Notes: generated by a model not told the origin, from the sequence alone. A DNA stretch of 64,000 nt from Clostridiales bacterium (GCA_031289755.1 JAITOU010000023.1:1-64000), one strand, 5' to 3'. Positions 14,258-25,579 are shown, numbered from the stretch's first letter. A program made the numbers and translations.

Positions 14258-17200
14258 TCAATCGTCCTTGTATTTGTCGTATTCCTTTCTCGTCTCGTTG
14301 ACGGACGGGGAAGCCGAACCTCTCAGCTTGTCGTAGGACGGAGCTTTGCGCGCTCCGAGTCTGCCTTTAAAGACCTTTCTGTTTAAGAATTTGATTATTC
14401 TGTCTTTGTATCTCTGGTAGACGTAGATGATAATGATTATGACTATGATGCCGCCGACTACGCTCGAAGCGATAGCCAACCAAAGCAGGTCGGGCGGTGT
14501 AGGTTCGACAGGGGGGTCAGGCGGAATGATGTCTGTCAGCGAGTTGATTGTCAAGAAGATTACCGTATCAAATTTTACATATACGTCTCTAAAAATGTCT
14601 TTTCCGGCTGCCGTATAAGCGGTTTCATAGGCTTCGAGCAATTCGTTGAAGTCGGCGCTTGTTCCGGCATATTTTCTGATAGTAAAGTTATCTACCGCGA
14701 TAAGACCCTTTGCTCCGCCGTTCTCGTCGATAGTGCCGAGCTTGACGGTCAGCTTGACGTCGGTAAGGCTTGTATCCATATTGTTATTGATATAGAAGGT
14801 GAGTCCCACATAGCCGTTTAATCCGACTTTTTCTTCGTCGGTGAGGTTGAGATTCGGGTCAAAATAGCCGCTAATCAAGGCATTGTCAAGGTCAAAAATG
14901 AGCGTTTTGTCGGTGTCGAGCGTGAGATATACCGACGCTTTGCCGACGGTTAGCTCTATCAGCTTGACATAGACGGTTATCTGATATATCGTCTTCGATG
15001 AGAGCGACTTAGAGTTTGAGCTGTAAGCAAACTCCGAGTCGTCGGCTTTGTTGTAGATGATGAGCAGGTTAGGACTCATTGTGCTCCACAGCATTTCGCG
15101 GAGCAGGTCGGGGTCGTCGTTGCCTAAGCCTTCTAAGACGCGGTTGATGTCCGAGCCGTCGTCGAGATTGACGATTCCGGCGACTGTCGTGGCGTCTTCG
15201 CCCAAGGTCTTCGAGGCGTTCCAGCCCGTAGGGGTGTAGAGAGATTTGCCCTTTTCTTCGTCCTTGTCCTGATTGTAAATATTGTCGGTCTCCGTATTGT
15301 AGGTGTCAAAGCTGTCTGTCATGAAGGAAATCGCACCGACTAATGTGTCGGTAGCGTTATCGGTATTTTGTTTAAAGAATTTGTCTTGCTCGAAGATTTT
15401 GTCAAGCAATTCGGTTATTTTGTCGGATAATTCCGCAAGGTCGGCAGGGTCTGCGCCCGGGTCTGCAAAAAGAGTATCGTATTCGGCTTTAAGGTCGACA
15501 TAAGCCGTGACGTTGTTAAAGAGCGTAGCCGCGAGCAGGTCTTCGGGGTAGGTGGTGATGTCGCTTACCGTTCTCGATTCTACCGCGTCAAAGAGCGCGC
15601 CCGCATCGGAGAAGTCGGTCTTTTCCTTGTTGCCGAGCCAAAATTCGAGATTTAGGCTGACACTCGATTGTCCGACCTCGACATAGAAAACGTATTCTTT
15701 CCATTCCGTGCCTTCTACCTTAAAGACGGTTTTATTCGTTCCGCCGAATATATTTGAAGGTATCGCGCTTGTGCTTGTAAGGTGGATATACGCCGTCGCG
15801 CTCACGTCGAGAAGCCGCGCCCAAACGGATATGCGGTAGTATTGATTTGTAGACAGCGATATCGTCGGCGATTTGTAGCTGTAATTTGCGTTGAAAACGC
15901 CGCCGGGTGCTGCATTGGTGAGCTTTGTGTTTGACATCAGCAGCAGCGAATTGGAATTGAAAGGATAGTTATTGCCGTAAATAACCGAATAGGCTTTGGC
16001 TATCGTCAAATCGTCATCGGCTCTTTCGGTAGTCGACAATCCGAACAGACCGAAAGCGTCGTCAATATATCTGATAAGATTGGCGTCGTTTAAGTCGAGC
16101 TTGCCCGACAGAACGTCGTTTTTTGTTATGGTTTCGTTTGTCATAGTGCCTTGAACCTTGCCGTCCTGGAAGGTCCACGAAGAAGGAATACCGAGCGTTT
16201 CGAGCTTTCCGTATTGGTCTATCTTGGAGTTTTCCATGTCGATTAGGTCAAAGTGACCGTTTGTCACGGTGTTGTCCGATGTCGCAGGGTAGGTCTCGGC
16301 GGCAAAGGAGTATTTTTGTATGTTTGTCGACGTTGTAGCGGCGTTGTAGTCCTTGTAGGATATCTTGTACATATTCGGATAGGCGATATACGCGTTGCCG
16401 AGAGCAAGGGTTTCGGTATCCGTTCCGCTTCCAAAGGTGATTTCAAAGTCAAAATACTTAGATTCGACGTTGTTTCCCGAGACATAAAACACTACTTCAA
16501 CCCAACCGTTTGTGCGGTTCTCGAAGGTGTCTTCCGCCGTGACGATGTTTTCGAGCTTGGCTACGTCGGTACGGATATATTTGTTGCCGTCGCTTCTTGT
16601 GTATTCGCCTTCGTCATCTTTTTCGTAGGTGGCAAGGTAGAAGTTGAGTCCGGCGGTAGAATTTGCAGGGATATCCGATGTCTTTACCCATACGGACAAT
16701 CTGTAATAGCTATAAGGCAGTATTTCAAATTCGCCCAGCTCCGGTTTTGAAGCGGTAGCAAGGACTGCCGAGTTTGAGTTTTGGACGGGCGTGTATTTGT
16801 AAATAGCCGGATTTGTAGCGTTGATATACAATATCTTTGAATATGACGCTATCTCGTAAGGGAGATTAGGGTTTGCGCCGGAATCCGTAGGCCATGCCGC
16901 CGTATCGAGTATACCGGCAACGACTCCGCTTGTCTGCGGATAGTAAGACGTGGCATAATTGTCGTTAAAGCCGTAGCCGCCCGTCGTGTCGCCCGGCTGT
17001 CCGTAGTGCCAACCGTCAGGCTGTCCCGTGCCGGCAAAAGACCAATCGGCTATCATGTTAGCGTCAAAATCGGATGAAACGTCGGCAAATACGTCGTCGT
17101 TTACCGCAGTAACCTTATCGTCTTGTAAAGCCGAAGCGCCGCCTGCCGTAATAAAAGCGGCTTCGTCGATGGTAAGGACTTTTAGAGAGTCGACAAACAT

Positions 17201-19225
17201 AAAGCCCGAAACGTGAGTTTGGAAGTCGGCGAGTCCGCCTTCTCCGAGCGATATTTGTACGGTCAAATCGGTGTAGTTAAATTGATTTGCCTTGATATAG
17301 AAGGAGTATTCAAAGTAGCCGTCGGAGCTTTTTAAGCCGTCGGCGATAATCGCCGTGTTGATACCGACTATCTCTATGGTTCGCGAACCGCTTGTGAGCT
17401 TGACCGTTCCGCCTATTTTTAAGTCGGGATTGGCAAGTAAGAAAGCGTCGTCGATATCACTTTCTATTTTTGTATATCTGTTGACATTATCTCCGTCGTA
17501 TCTGTAATCGACGATACTCGTATGGGACGTCGTAGCGTCGGACGAACGGTAAAGTCCGATAGTAGAGTAGTTTTCGGGAACGAATTTATCGGCGGTGTCT
17601 ACCGATTCTCCGAATTGCTTTAAAAGCAGTTGAAGAGCTTTTGCTTCCGCAGTGTCAGCAGTGAGATACTCATAGTCGGAGTCACCGGCAAGGCTTTCTA
17701 ACAGAGCCGTCAAATCGCCGTTTTGAGCGTCCAAAAGAACCTTCAAATCGTACAAAAGGACGGATAAAGCGTCGGTTCTTTGCTCGTCGGTCATGACGTT
17801 GTTGACATCGTTTTCATCTAAAAGAGGGTCGCTGCCTATCAGCCAATTTTTGATATTGGATTGGCTCGGAGAGAAAAGTTTGAGAATGGCGGTTGCCAGA
17901 GATTGGGTTGTATAAGGTATAAGCACGCCGTCACTGTCTATGACGTCGAGATATTTGAGAACGGTAGAAGCCGATGTAAGTGAGCTTGTCGCCTTTATCT
18001 CGATAGCAAGTCTGTCGCCCGCGACAAAAGCCGATGTGAGAAGAACGTACGTTCCGTCGGTCTTCTTCATGTAGATACCTTCTTTTTGGGCATCATAAGC
18101 GACGGCTTTTAGAGCGTCCGTCTTGACGGAAATACTTATCTTGTAATATTCGCCGCGTTCTATGCGAACCGGTATACTCGACTTATAACCGTAAGCCGTG
18201 TAGTTTTTGTTGTTGAGCATAAGGACAAAGCCGTCCGTACCCGTTTGACCGGCAAGACCGTCAATCGTGAGAGACGGATCGGCAATAGTGGCGTAGGTGT
18301 ATGCGTAATCGAGACCGACTATGCCGTATAAGATGTTTGACGAACCGCCGACGGCGTTAGCCTTTGTCGTGTCCGTCGAAACGCCCGCCGCTTGGGTATA
18401 ATCGAGCGGAGCGATAGGGGTACTTACATAGGTACTCGAAGATGCGTTAAAATCAGGGTTAGGGTTTTTTAAAGAAACGCCCTTTACGTTATTGCCGACA
18501 GTAAGTAAACCGTCTTCGTATTCTTGATAGGTGATTTCTTTGGCTACCGCGCTGTCAAAAAAGACCGCGCCCTGCGACTTTGAAGAGTCGATATTTTGAC
18601 CGTTCCATAGCTCGAGAGTGACGGAACGGCTCGATACGGCGTTGCCTTCGATATAGAAGGTATATGTCTGCCATTCGGTCGTCTCGATAGCGTCAAAGGA
18701 GCTCCATGCCGTCCCCCTGAGACGGATATGCGCATATGTCTGCGCCTGAGTCTTGACGTCTACCGATACGGCATAATATTTGTCGACCGCCGCCGAAAAA
18801 GACGCGTTGTAATAGCGCGACGCTCTCAGTCCGTTGTATATCATGAGAACATAAGGGTCGGAATCGGCAGTGCTTACCTTTGTATTAGGGTTCGGCACGT
18901 TCGTGTTCCACTTTGTCTTGTCCTTGGCGTAAACCTGACTTGTAGTATTGATGACGCCGCTTGTGATAGCGGTTGTTTCGTCCTCGGAATTTAAGCTCCC
19001 GTTGTACAGAGTCCATGAAGTAGGGGTAAAGGGAGCTTGCGACTCGCTCGTCGAGAAGGTTTTGAAGTCGCCGTTTGAAAACAAGTTTGAAGTGTCGGTC
19101 GTCGGTTCTTCTTCGCCGTCGCCGGTATCCTTAGGCACGCAGGACGCGAGCGTAAAAACGAGCGACAAAACAAGTACGAAACAGACCAAAAAACGCGAGA
19201 GTTTCTTTCTTTGCAAATTATCCAT
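14258..19225 (-). CDS. Giant surface lipoprotein with tandem beta-sandwich modules and C-terminal membrane anchor
   Basis: A 1655-residue protein. The N-terminus has a signal peptide with lipobox LASC (Cys 29), predicting lipid attachment. About five modules share the pattern [NGDF ... SW], YY(R/K)ISVxVKT, then W..Y.FY(I/V)xGN and a VDN/FDS element, as in carbohydrate-binding jelly rolls (roughly residues 47-240, 245-710, 715-985, 1010-1280, 1335-1535). Near residue 1580 lies a strong membrane segment (SSVVGGIIVIIIIIYVYQRY) followed by a basic, Lys/Arg-rich tail of about 50 residues, presumably cytoplasmic. No catalytic domain was recognised. A role in glycan or surface binding is inference. 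It seems to be monocistronic, with its own promoter at 19313-19341. Confidence 0.85.
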   Translation of the reverse strand: MDNLQRKKLSRFLVCFVLVLSLVFTLASCVPKDTGDGEEEPTTDTSNLFSNGDFKTFSTSESQAPFTPTSWTLYNGSLNSEDETTAITSGVINTTSQVYAKDKTKWNTNVPNPNTKVSTADSDPYVLMIYNGLRASRYYNASFSAAVDKYYAVSVDVKTQAQTYAHIRLRGTAWSSFDAIETTEWQTYTFYIEGNAVSSRSVTLELWNGQNIDSSKSQGAVFFDSAVAKEITYQEYEDGLLTVGNNVKGVSLKNPNPDFNASSSTYVSTPIAPLDYTQAAGVSTDTTKANAVGGSSNILYGIVGLDYAYTYATIADPSLTIDGLAGQTGTDGFVLMLNNKNYTAYGYKSSIPVRIERGEYYKISISVKTDALKAVAYDAQKEGIYMKKTDGTYVLLTSAFVAGDRLAIEIKATSSLTSASTVLKYLDVIDSDGVLIPYTTQSLATAILKLFSPSQSNIKNWLIGSDPLLDENDVNNVMTDEQRTDALSVLLYDLKVLLDAQNGDLTALLESLAGDSDYEYLTADTAEAKALQLLLKQFGESVDTADKFVPENYSTIGLYRSSDATTSHTSIVDYRYDGDNVNRYTKIESDIDDAFLLANPDLKIGGTVKLTSGSRTIEIVGINTAIIADGLKSSDGYFEYSFYIKANQFNYTDLTVQISLGEGGLADFQTHVSGFMFVDSLKVLTIDEAAFITAGGASALQDDKVTAVNDDVFADVSSDFDANMIADWSFAGTGQPDGWHYGQPGDTTGGYGFNDNYATSYYPQTSGVVAGILDTAAWPTDSGANPNLPYEIASYSKILYINATNPAIYKYTPVQNSNSAVLATASKPELGEFEILPYSYYRLSVWVKTSDIPANSTAGLNFYLATYEKDDEGEYTRSDGNKYIRTDVAKLENIVTAEDTFENRTNGWVEVVFYVSGNNVESKYFDFEITFGSGTDTETLALGNAYIAYPNMYKISYKDYNAATTSTNIQKYSFAAETYPATSDNTVTNGHFDLIDMENSKIDQYGKLETLGIPSSWTFQDGKVQGTMTNETITKNDVLSGKLDLNDANLIRYIDDAFGLFGLSTTERADDDLTIAKAYSVIYGNNYPFNSNSLLLMSNTKLTNAAPGGVFNANYSYKSPTISLSTNQYYRISVWARLLDVSATAYIHLTSTSAIPSNIFGGTNKTVFKVEGTEWKEYVFYVEVGQSSVSLNLEFWLGNKEKTDFSDAGALFDAVESRTVSDITTYPEDLLAATLFNNVTAYVDLKAEYDTLFADPGADPADLAELSDKITELLDKIFEQDKFFKQNTDNATDTLVGAISFMTDSFDTYNTETDNIYNQDKDEEKGKSLYTPTGWNASKTLGEDATTVAGIVNLDDGSDINRVLEGLGNDDPDLLREMLWSTMSPNLLIIYNKADDSEFAYSSNSKSLSSKTIYQITVYVKLIELTVGKASVYLTLDTDKTLIFDLDNALISGYFDPNLNLTDEEKVGLNGYVGLTFYINNNMDTSLTDVKLTVKLGTIDENGGAKGLIAVDNFTIRKYAGTSADFNELLEAYETAYTAAGKDIFRDVYVKFDTVIFLTINSLTDIIPPDPPVEPTPPDLLWLAIASSVVGGIIVIIIIIYVYQRYKDRIIKFLNRKVFKGRLGARKAPSYDKLRGSASPSVNETRKEYDKYKDD

Positions 19226-19312
19226 TTTTTGTCATACACCTTTATTTGATAATCGGGTTTTCCGCGCTTTGTCGGTCAGGAAGTAACGAACGAAATAAAA
19301 CGCAGTTAAATT

Positions 19313-19341
19313 ATTATAATATAAAACGCGCCATTATGCAA
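19313..19341 (-). promoter_or_regulatory. Promoter of the giant lipoprotein gene
   Basis: On the minus strand TTGCAT (19336-19341), 17-bp spacer, TATAAT (19313-19318). It lies about 90 bp before the minus-strand ATG at 19225. Confidence 0.7.
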
Positions 19342-19432
19342 ACAAAAATAGGCGCGATTTTTTTGAATATAAAAAATTATTATAATTATAATAATATTAC
19401 ATAACGCGCAGGCGCGTGAAGAAAGGAGAAAA

Positions 19433-19810
19433 ATGGCGGAAATTTCCAAGAAAAAGGCTCTGCTCATAATGCTTGCGGGCGGCGCGGTTGCAGGCTTTGT
19501 CAACGGCTTTTTTGGCGGCGGCGGCGGAATGATAGTCATTCCGCTCCTGACCGCGCTCCTAAAAACCGAAAAGAAAAAAGCGCACGCGACGACGATAGCT
19601 ATCATACTTCCGCTGTCGCTTATAAGCGGCGCGGTCTATCTCTTTAAGGGGGCGGCAAAGCTCGATATTCTCGCGGCGGCAGGCGGCGGCGTCATCGCAG
19701 GCGGCATAATAGGCGCGATACTCTTGAATAAGATTTCCAATGAGAAAATCGCCGTAATTTTTTATATCGTCATGATTGTGTCGGGTATAAGCCTTGTGCT
19801 TTTTAGGTAA
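19433..19810 (+). CDS. TSUP (TauE/SafE) transporter half-protein, first
   Basis: A 125-residue membrane protein with about four hydrophobic segments. GGAVAGFVNGFFGGGGGMIVIPLL is the typical TauE/SafE N-terminal signature. Full-length members are about 250 residues with two such halves, so this is a half-size subunit. It is followed 116 bp later by a second half, suggesting a two-gene transporter for sulfur compounds or organic anions. RBS GAAAGGAG precedes ATG 19433. Confidence 0.85.
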   Translation: MAEISKKKALLIMLAGGAVAGFVNGFFGGGGGMIVIPLLTALLKTEKKKAHATTIAIILPLSLISGAVYLFKGAAKLDILAAAGGGVIAGGIIGAILLNKISNEKIAVIFYIVMIVSGISLVLFR

Positions 19811-19813
19811 GGA

Positions 19814-19853
19814 AACGCCGCGCAAACGATATAAAATTTTGAGCGGCGTTTAC
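19814..19853 (+). repeat. Dispersed repeat, diverged copy B
   Basis: AACGCCGCGCAAACGATATAAAATTTTGAGCGGCGTT-like element with perfect 8-bp arms (AACGCCGC / GCGGCGTT). It lies 3 bp after the first TSUP stop and separates the two halves. It resembles the repeat family at 13.3, 27.0 and 49.7 kb. Confidence 0.55.
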
Positions 19854-19926
19854 ATGGAAAAAAGGGCGATAATGATTGTCCCGAGTATAAAAAAGCGTAT
19901 TTTTTGGATAAGTAAAAAGGAGCGGA

Positions 19927-20343
19927 GTGAAGGTTTTTTGGTATATTTTGATAGGGCTTTGCGGCGGTGTCTTGGGCGGAATGGGAATGGGCGGCGGCAC
20001 GCTGCTCATACCTATGCTGACGCTCTTTATGAAAGTCGGACAGCACGCCGCGCAGGGTATCAATCTGATAGCCTTTATTCCTATGTCCGTAGCCGCGATT
20101 GTCATACATACGCGCAACAAGCTGATAGAAAAGAAAATCATTCTGCCCATACTCGCAAGCGCGGTCCTGACATCCGCCGCCGGAGCGTTCCTTTCGCTCA
20201 AAACGGGGGTCGGGGAGCTTCGCTTGTACTTCGGCATTTTTCTCATAGCCGTAGGCGGCGCATATCTCACCGCCGCAATCGTAAAAAAGGTCAAAAGCAA
20301 GAAGCAAAAAGGAACGGCAACGCCCGACGAACGGCATATATAA
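19927..20343 (+). CDS. TSUP (TauE/SafE) transporter half-protein, second
   Basis: A 138-residue protein with about four membrane segments. It opens with ILIGLCGGVLGGMGMGGGTLLIPML, the same glycine-rich signature as the first half. It ends in a lysine-rich tail. The start is GTG 19927, with AAAGGAG 4 nt upstream. Two adjacent half-size TSUP genes probably form a heterodimer with the topology of the full-length protein. Confidence 0.83.
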   Translation: MKVFWYILIGLCGGVLGGMGMGGGTLLIPMLTLFMKVGQHAAQGINLIAFIPMSVAAIVIHTRNKLIEKKIILPILASAVLTSAAGAFLSLKTGVGELRLYFGIFLIAVGGAYLTAAIVKKVKSKKQKGTATPDERHI

Positions 20344-22036
<1,693 letters not shown>

Positions 22037-22060
22037 GATAAGGAAAAATAAAAAATAACG

Positions 22061-22108
22061 GCGTTAATGCGTGTTACTTGTAGGTAATGAGCATTAACGC
22101 TTTTTTTT
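22061..22108 (+). terminator. Terminator of gdhA
   Basis: Perfect 10-bp stem GCGTTAATGC / GCATTAACGC (22061-22070 with 22091-22100), 20-nt loop, eight T. Confidence 0.85.
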
Positions 22109-22192
22109 GTGTTTTTAATCTCATTTGAGAAAAAGTAAAAACGAAAGCGTCTACATTTTTAAAACGTAAAAGGCGCAAATATAAGGAAATAC

Positions 22193-22221
22193 TTGTGTGC
22201 CGCAAACAGATGTGCTATAAT
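22193..22221 (+). promoter_or_regulatory. Promoter of the GH32 gene
   Basis: TTGTGT (22193-22198), 17-bp spacer, TATAAT (22216-22221). It excludes the in-frame TTG at 22195 as a start codon because that codon lies in the -35 box. Confidence 0.75.
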
Positions 22222-22245
22222 TGTCGGTACAAGGATTATAAAGGT

Positions 22246-23712
22246 ATGAAAAAAATTGTCTATACAAGGGAGCGTGCCGATAAATATATCGAGCAAAACG
22301 GCGGAAGGGTCGATAACACCTTTCGTTTGCGGTATCATTTTTCGCCGCCGATAGGGTGGATGAACGACCCGAACGGGCTTGTTTATTATAAGGGCGAATA
22401 TCACATATTTTATCAATACAATCCGTATGATTCCGTTTGGGGTGCGATACATTGGGGGCATACGGTATCTAAGGATTTGTTGTCGTTCACGCACTGCGGA
22501 GTCGCGCTCGCGCCCGACCTAAGCGACGAAGACGGCTGTTTTTCGGGGGGTGCGATTGTCAATGCGTACAATCCCGACGAGCTTGTTTTGATGTATACAA
22601 AACACAAAAAGACCGGCTTTGTCACACGCGAACGGCAGGGCATGGCGGTGTCTTATGACGGCAAAATTTTTGAAAAAGCCGACAAGCCGATTTTGGATTC
22701 GGCGGACCTTCCAAAGCACGCTAACCGTAAGGACTTCCGCGACCCTAAGCCCGTCTATATCGACGGCAATTATTATGTTTTTGTCGGGTCAAGGTCACGC
22801 GGCAATAAGCCCGACCGCGCAGCCGACAAGTCAATCTCACGCGGCAAAGGCGGTCAGATACTTGTGTACCGTTCGGGCGATTTGCGGAGCTACGCTTATT
22901 TTATGACAATCGGCGCAAATGAGCGTTTCGGCGAGATGTGCGAATGCCCCGACTTTATTCGTCTTTGCGGCAAGGATATTTTGATTTTTTCGGCGATAGC
23001 TTCGCGGCGTCGGGGCAAGGGCCTGCAAAAGAAAAATTCTTGTCTGTACGCCGCGGGAAAATTTGATATTGAAAACAAATGCTTCGATATCGAAAATATC
23101 GGTGAAATCGATTGCGGTCATGATTTTTATGCCGCGCAGACGATGACGGACGGGCGCGGACGCACGGTATTATCGGCGTGGATGGGAACGTGGGAAAAGG
23201 AATATTTTTTGCATAGAAACGGACACGGTCGGAACGGCGCGCTGACCGTTCCCAGAATTCTCGATTATAAGGACGGACGGCTTATTCAAACGCCGCCCGA
23301 TGAATTGAATGATAAACGCGCCGCTTCTCTCCGTATAGGGGAGCTGCTGCCAAAAGCCGTCGACGGAACGTTTGTGTTTGACGCGAAGAGCGGCGGCGAT
23401 ATCTCGGTGCGCATTGTAAGCGGCGACGACGACGGCGATTATGCCGAATTTGGACTTAACGACGGCAGATTTTTTTTGGATTTAGCTAATGTTAAGCTTG
23501 CGCCGCAAGGGCGGCTTTTTTCAAAGGATATATATGCGGATAGCTTTGAAGTCAGAATGCTGCTCGACGTTTCGTCGGTCGAATTTTTTTTGGACGGCGG
23601 CAGGGAAAGCATGACCGCACGCTTGTTTTTGAGCGGCACACAATACAGATTGGAGCTTGTGGACGGCGATAACGACGTAGCTTGCAGGGAATTGTACGAG
23701 ATAAATATATGA
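22246..23712 (+). CDS. GH32 beta-fructofuranosidase (sucrose/fructan hydrolase)
   Basis: A 488-residue protein. The GH32 nucleophile motif WMNDPNG is near residue 40; FRDPKPV (transition-state Asp) and MCECPDF (acid/base Glu) follow, completing the catalytic set. A C-terminal beta-sandwich covers about residues 355-488 (VEFFLDGGRESMTARLF). No signal peptide, so it is intracellular, as in sucrose- or sucrose-6-phosphate-using bacteria. No PTS or regulator gene is adjacent. The start was chosen at ATG 22246, 25 bp after the promoter -10. Confidence 0.94.
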   Translation: MKKIVYTRERADKYIEQNGGRVDNTFRLRYHFSPPIGWMNDPNGLVYYKGEYHIFYQYNPYDSVWGAIHWGHTVSKDLLSFTHCGVALAPDLSDEDGCFSGGAIVNAYNPDELVLMYTKHKKTGFVTRERQGMAVSYDGKIFEKADKPILDSADLPKHANRKDFRDPKPVYIDGNYYVFVGSRSRGNKPDRAADKSISRGKGGQILVYRSGDLRSYAYFMTIGANERFGEMCECPDFIRLCGKDILIFSAIASRRRGKGLQKKNSCLYAAGKFDIENKCFDIENIGEIDCGHDFYAAQTMTDGRGRTVLSAWMGTWEKEYFLHRNGHGRNGALTVPRILDYKDGRLIQTPPDELNDKRAASLRIGELLPKAVDGTFVFDAKSGGDISVRIVSGDDDGDYAEFGLNDGRFFLDLANVKLAPQGRLFSKDIYADSFEVRMLLDVSSVEFFLDGGRESMTARLFLSGTQYRLELVDGDNDVACRELYEINI

Positions 23713-23731
23713 AGAATTTTTTTAAAATGTA

Positions 23732-23760
23732 TTGCATTCCGGGGGCGTATTTGATATAAT
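23732..23760 (+). promoter_or_regulatory. Promoter of a small lipoprotein gene
   Basis: TTGCAT (23732-23737), 17-bp spacer, TATAAT (23755-23760), 51 bp before ATG 23811. Confidence 0.75.
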
Positions 23761-23810
23761 ACATTTGCACAGCGGTATGCTGTAGCTTATTAGATAAGGA
23801 GTAAAGTATT

Positions 23811-24350
23811 ATGTTAAAAAAGAGAAAGCTTTTAAAAATCATTTGCCTTGTCTTGTTGGTATGCGCGGCAACGTTTACACTTTCGGCTTGCAAAAAGCCG
23901 ACGACGCTCTTTGACAATCCGTCAAAGGTGGTCAAAATCGAGATAGTAAAGGTGGCGGATTTCCCGACCGGCTTGTTGACCGCTCAGAGTGCCGCAGACG
24001 CTGAAAAAACGGTAACGCTTACAATCGGCGAAAACGGAAGTGTTATCGAACAAATAGTAAACAATTACGGAGGTCTGACGCTCGAAAAGCTTTCGGTTAG
24101 CATAGCGGCAAGAACATACACCGTGATTTTCAAATTGAATGTCTATGAAAAGAACGCTCTCGGCGCGGAAAAAGACCCGTATACGGTTTATGTGGAAATA
24201 GGAGCGAATAATTCGATTTTTTATCTCGACCGTCCGATATCGACGGGGTACGTCGTAAAATACAGCGATGACAATATAAGCGGCAATTATGACGGAAAAA
24301 ACATGGCGGCGTTTTTTGAAGAGATTTACGCTAACGCACTCTTAGGCTAA
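23811..24350 (+). CDS. Putative lipoprotein of unknown function
   Basis: A 179-residue protein with a basic N-terminus, a hydrophobic stretch and lipobox LSAC (Cys 27), so it should be lipid-anchored outside the cytoplasmic membrane. The mature part is predicted mostly beta by eye (LTIGENGSVIEQIVNNYGGL, YTVYVEIGANNSIFYLD). No known domain was recognised. RBS AAGGAG precedes ATG 23811. Monocistronic between its promoter and a terminator. Confidence 0.8.
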   Translation: MLKKRKLLKIICLVLLVCAATFTLSACKKPTTLFDNPSKVVKIEIVKVADFPTGLLTAQSAADAEKTVTLTIGENGSVIEQIVNNYGGLTLEKLSVSIAARTYTVIFKLNVYEKNALGAEKDPYTVYVEIGANNSIFYLDRPISTGYVVKYSDDNISGNYDGKNMAAFFEEIYANALLG

Positions 24351-24428
24351 GCAAAATAAGTTGAAACATATACGGCTTATGTAAAAGCCCGTACAAAACA
24401 ATTTCGGTCAAATAATTAAAATTCATCA

Positions 24429-24472
24429 AAAACACGGCGGAACGCAAAATATCGTTTCGCCGTGTTTTTTTT
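24429..24472 (+). terminator. Terminator after the lipoprotein gene
   Basis: Long stem AACACGGCG / CGCCGTGTT extended by further pairs (24429-24444 with 24452-24467), ending in a run of T. Confidence 0.82.
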
Positions 24473-24547
24473 AATAACCGAACGCCGGAGAATAGGGCGT
24501 TATATGCCTTTGCCGTGAACGTAAACAAGAAGATTTGTTAATTCACA

Positions 24548-24577
24548 TTGACATATTATCGCCGCCCGTGTTATACT
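24548..24577 (+). promoter_or_regulatory. Promoter of the FMN-reductase gene
   Basis: TTGACA (24548-24553), 18-bp spacer, TATACT (24572-24577). Confidence 0.75.
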
Positions 24578-24623
24578 TGTAGACGGAACGGGTCGTAGGC
24601 TTACGGCTAAGGGAGAAGAGAAA

Positions 24624-25421
24624 ATGAATTATTTATTGATTAACGGCAGTCCGCACAAGGGCAATACCTGGATATTAGCCGAGCGGATAAAAAGCCAAAT
24701 CTTGGCTTTGTCGCCGCAGGCGGTCTTTGACGAAATACATCTGACGGATATAAATTTACCCTTCTGCACGGGGTGCAGTCTTTGCTTCCGCAAGGGGCAT
24801 GAGTATTGTCCGCATCACAAAACCGTACGGGATATCATAGATAAGATAGATTTGTCCGACGGCGTTATTTTTACGACAAGCACCTTTAATATGCAGCCTG
24901 CGGCGTTGACAAAGAACCTAATCGACCATTTGTGTTTTATGCTTCACCGTCCGTATTTCTTTACAAAAAAAGCCGTCGTCATAACCACAACGGGCGGTAT
25001 CGGCGCGAACAAAAGCGCAAAATATCTTGCCGGTATGCTTCGGGGAATAGGCTTTAATAGATGCGGCGAATTGCCCGTCACGTCTCATAGCTGGAACGCC
25101 TACAAGGTCGCCGATAAAACCGCAATAAAATGCGCTAAGGCGGCAAAAGCCTTTGATAACGACGTGTCGTCAAAAAAAATGCACCCCCCTACGGCGTCCT
25201 TATTGATATTTTACAATCTGATGCGCGGAATGGGTATGGGCTGCGTCAAAGGAACGGAGTACGCAACAAAAGACGGCGAGCATTGGACTGACCCCGTGCG
25301 CATAAACAGGTTTTATGACGCGGCAATACCCGTGCCTTTTTATAAAAAGCCTTTGGGAGCATTGTTTTTTTTGATGGGGAAGCTGAGTGCAAAATTTATA
25401 ACCGTCACATACCGAAAATAA
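24624..25421 (+). CDS. NAD(P)H-dependent FMN reductase / iron-sulfur flavoprotein-like
   Basis: A 265-residue protein. The N-terminal flavodoxin-like fold shows LLINGSPHKGNTW (FMN phosphate loop) and FCTGCSLCFRKGHEYCPHH, a cysteine cluster (C-x2-C-x7-C) seen in iron-sulfur flavoproteins of anaerobes. TTSTFNMQPAALTKNLIDH is the second flavin-contact region. The C-terminal 90 residues contain a hydrophobic stretch (PLGALFFLMGKLSAKF) less typical of the family. It probably reduces flavin or small electrophiles; the substrate is unknown. RBS GGGAGAAGAG precedes the ATG. Confidence 0.8.
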   Translation: MNYLLINGSPHKGNTWILAERIKSQILALSPQAVFDEIHLTDINLPFCTGCSLCFRKGHEYCPHHKTVRDIIDKIDLSDGVIFTTSTFNMQPAALTKNLIDHLCFMLHRPYFFTKKAVVITTTGGIGANKSAKYLAGMLRGIGFNRCGELPVTSHSWNAYKVADKTAIKCAKAAKAFDNDVSSKKMHPPTASLLIFYNLMRGMGMGCVKGTEYATKDGEHWTDPVRINRFYDAAIPVPFYKKPLGALFFLMGKLSAKFITVTYRK

Positions 25422-25579
25422 AGAAGCGGACATTTTTATAGAGCGTTAGCCATGCTTGACAAATTCGCTACACATTGCGTAACGAATCTCTCATGGCGTT
25501 ATATTTCGCTGTATTATGTGAATGCAAAATATTTTAAGCATAAACAATTTACAAATAAATAAATAAGGAGATTTAAGAA

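Noticed and set aside
25422-25579. TTGACA near 25456 as promoter of the FAD oxidoreductase
   Set aside because: No acceptable -10 hexamer lies 16-18 bp downstream, so the site was not annotated.
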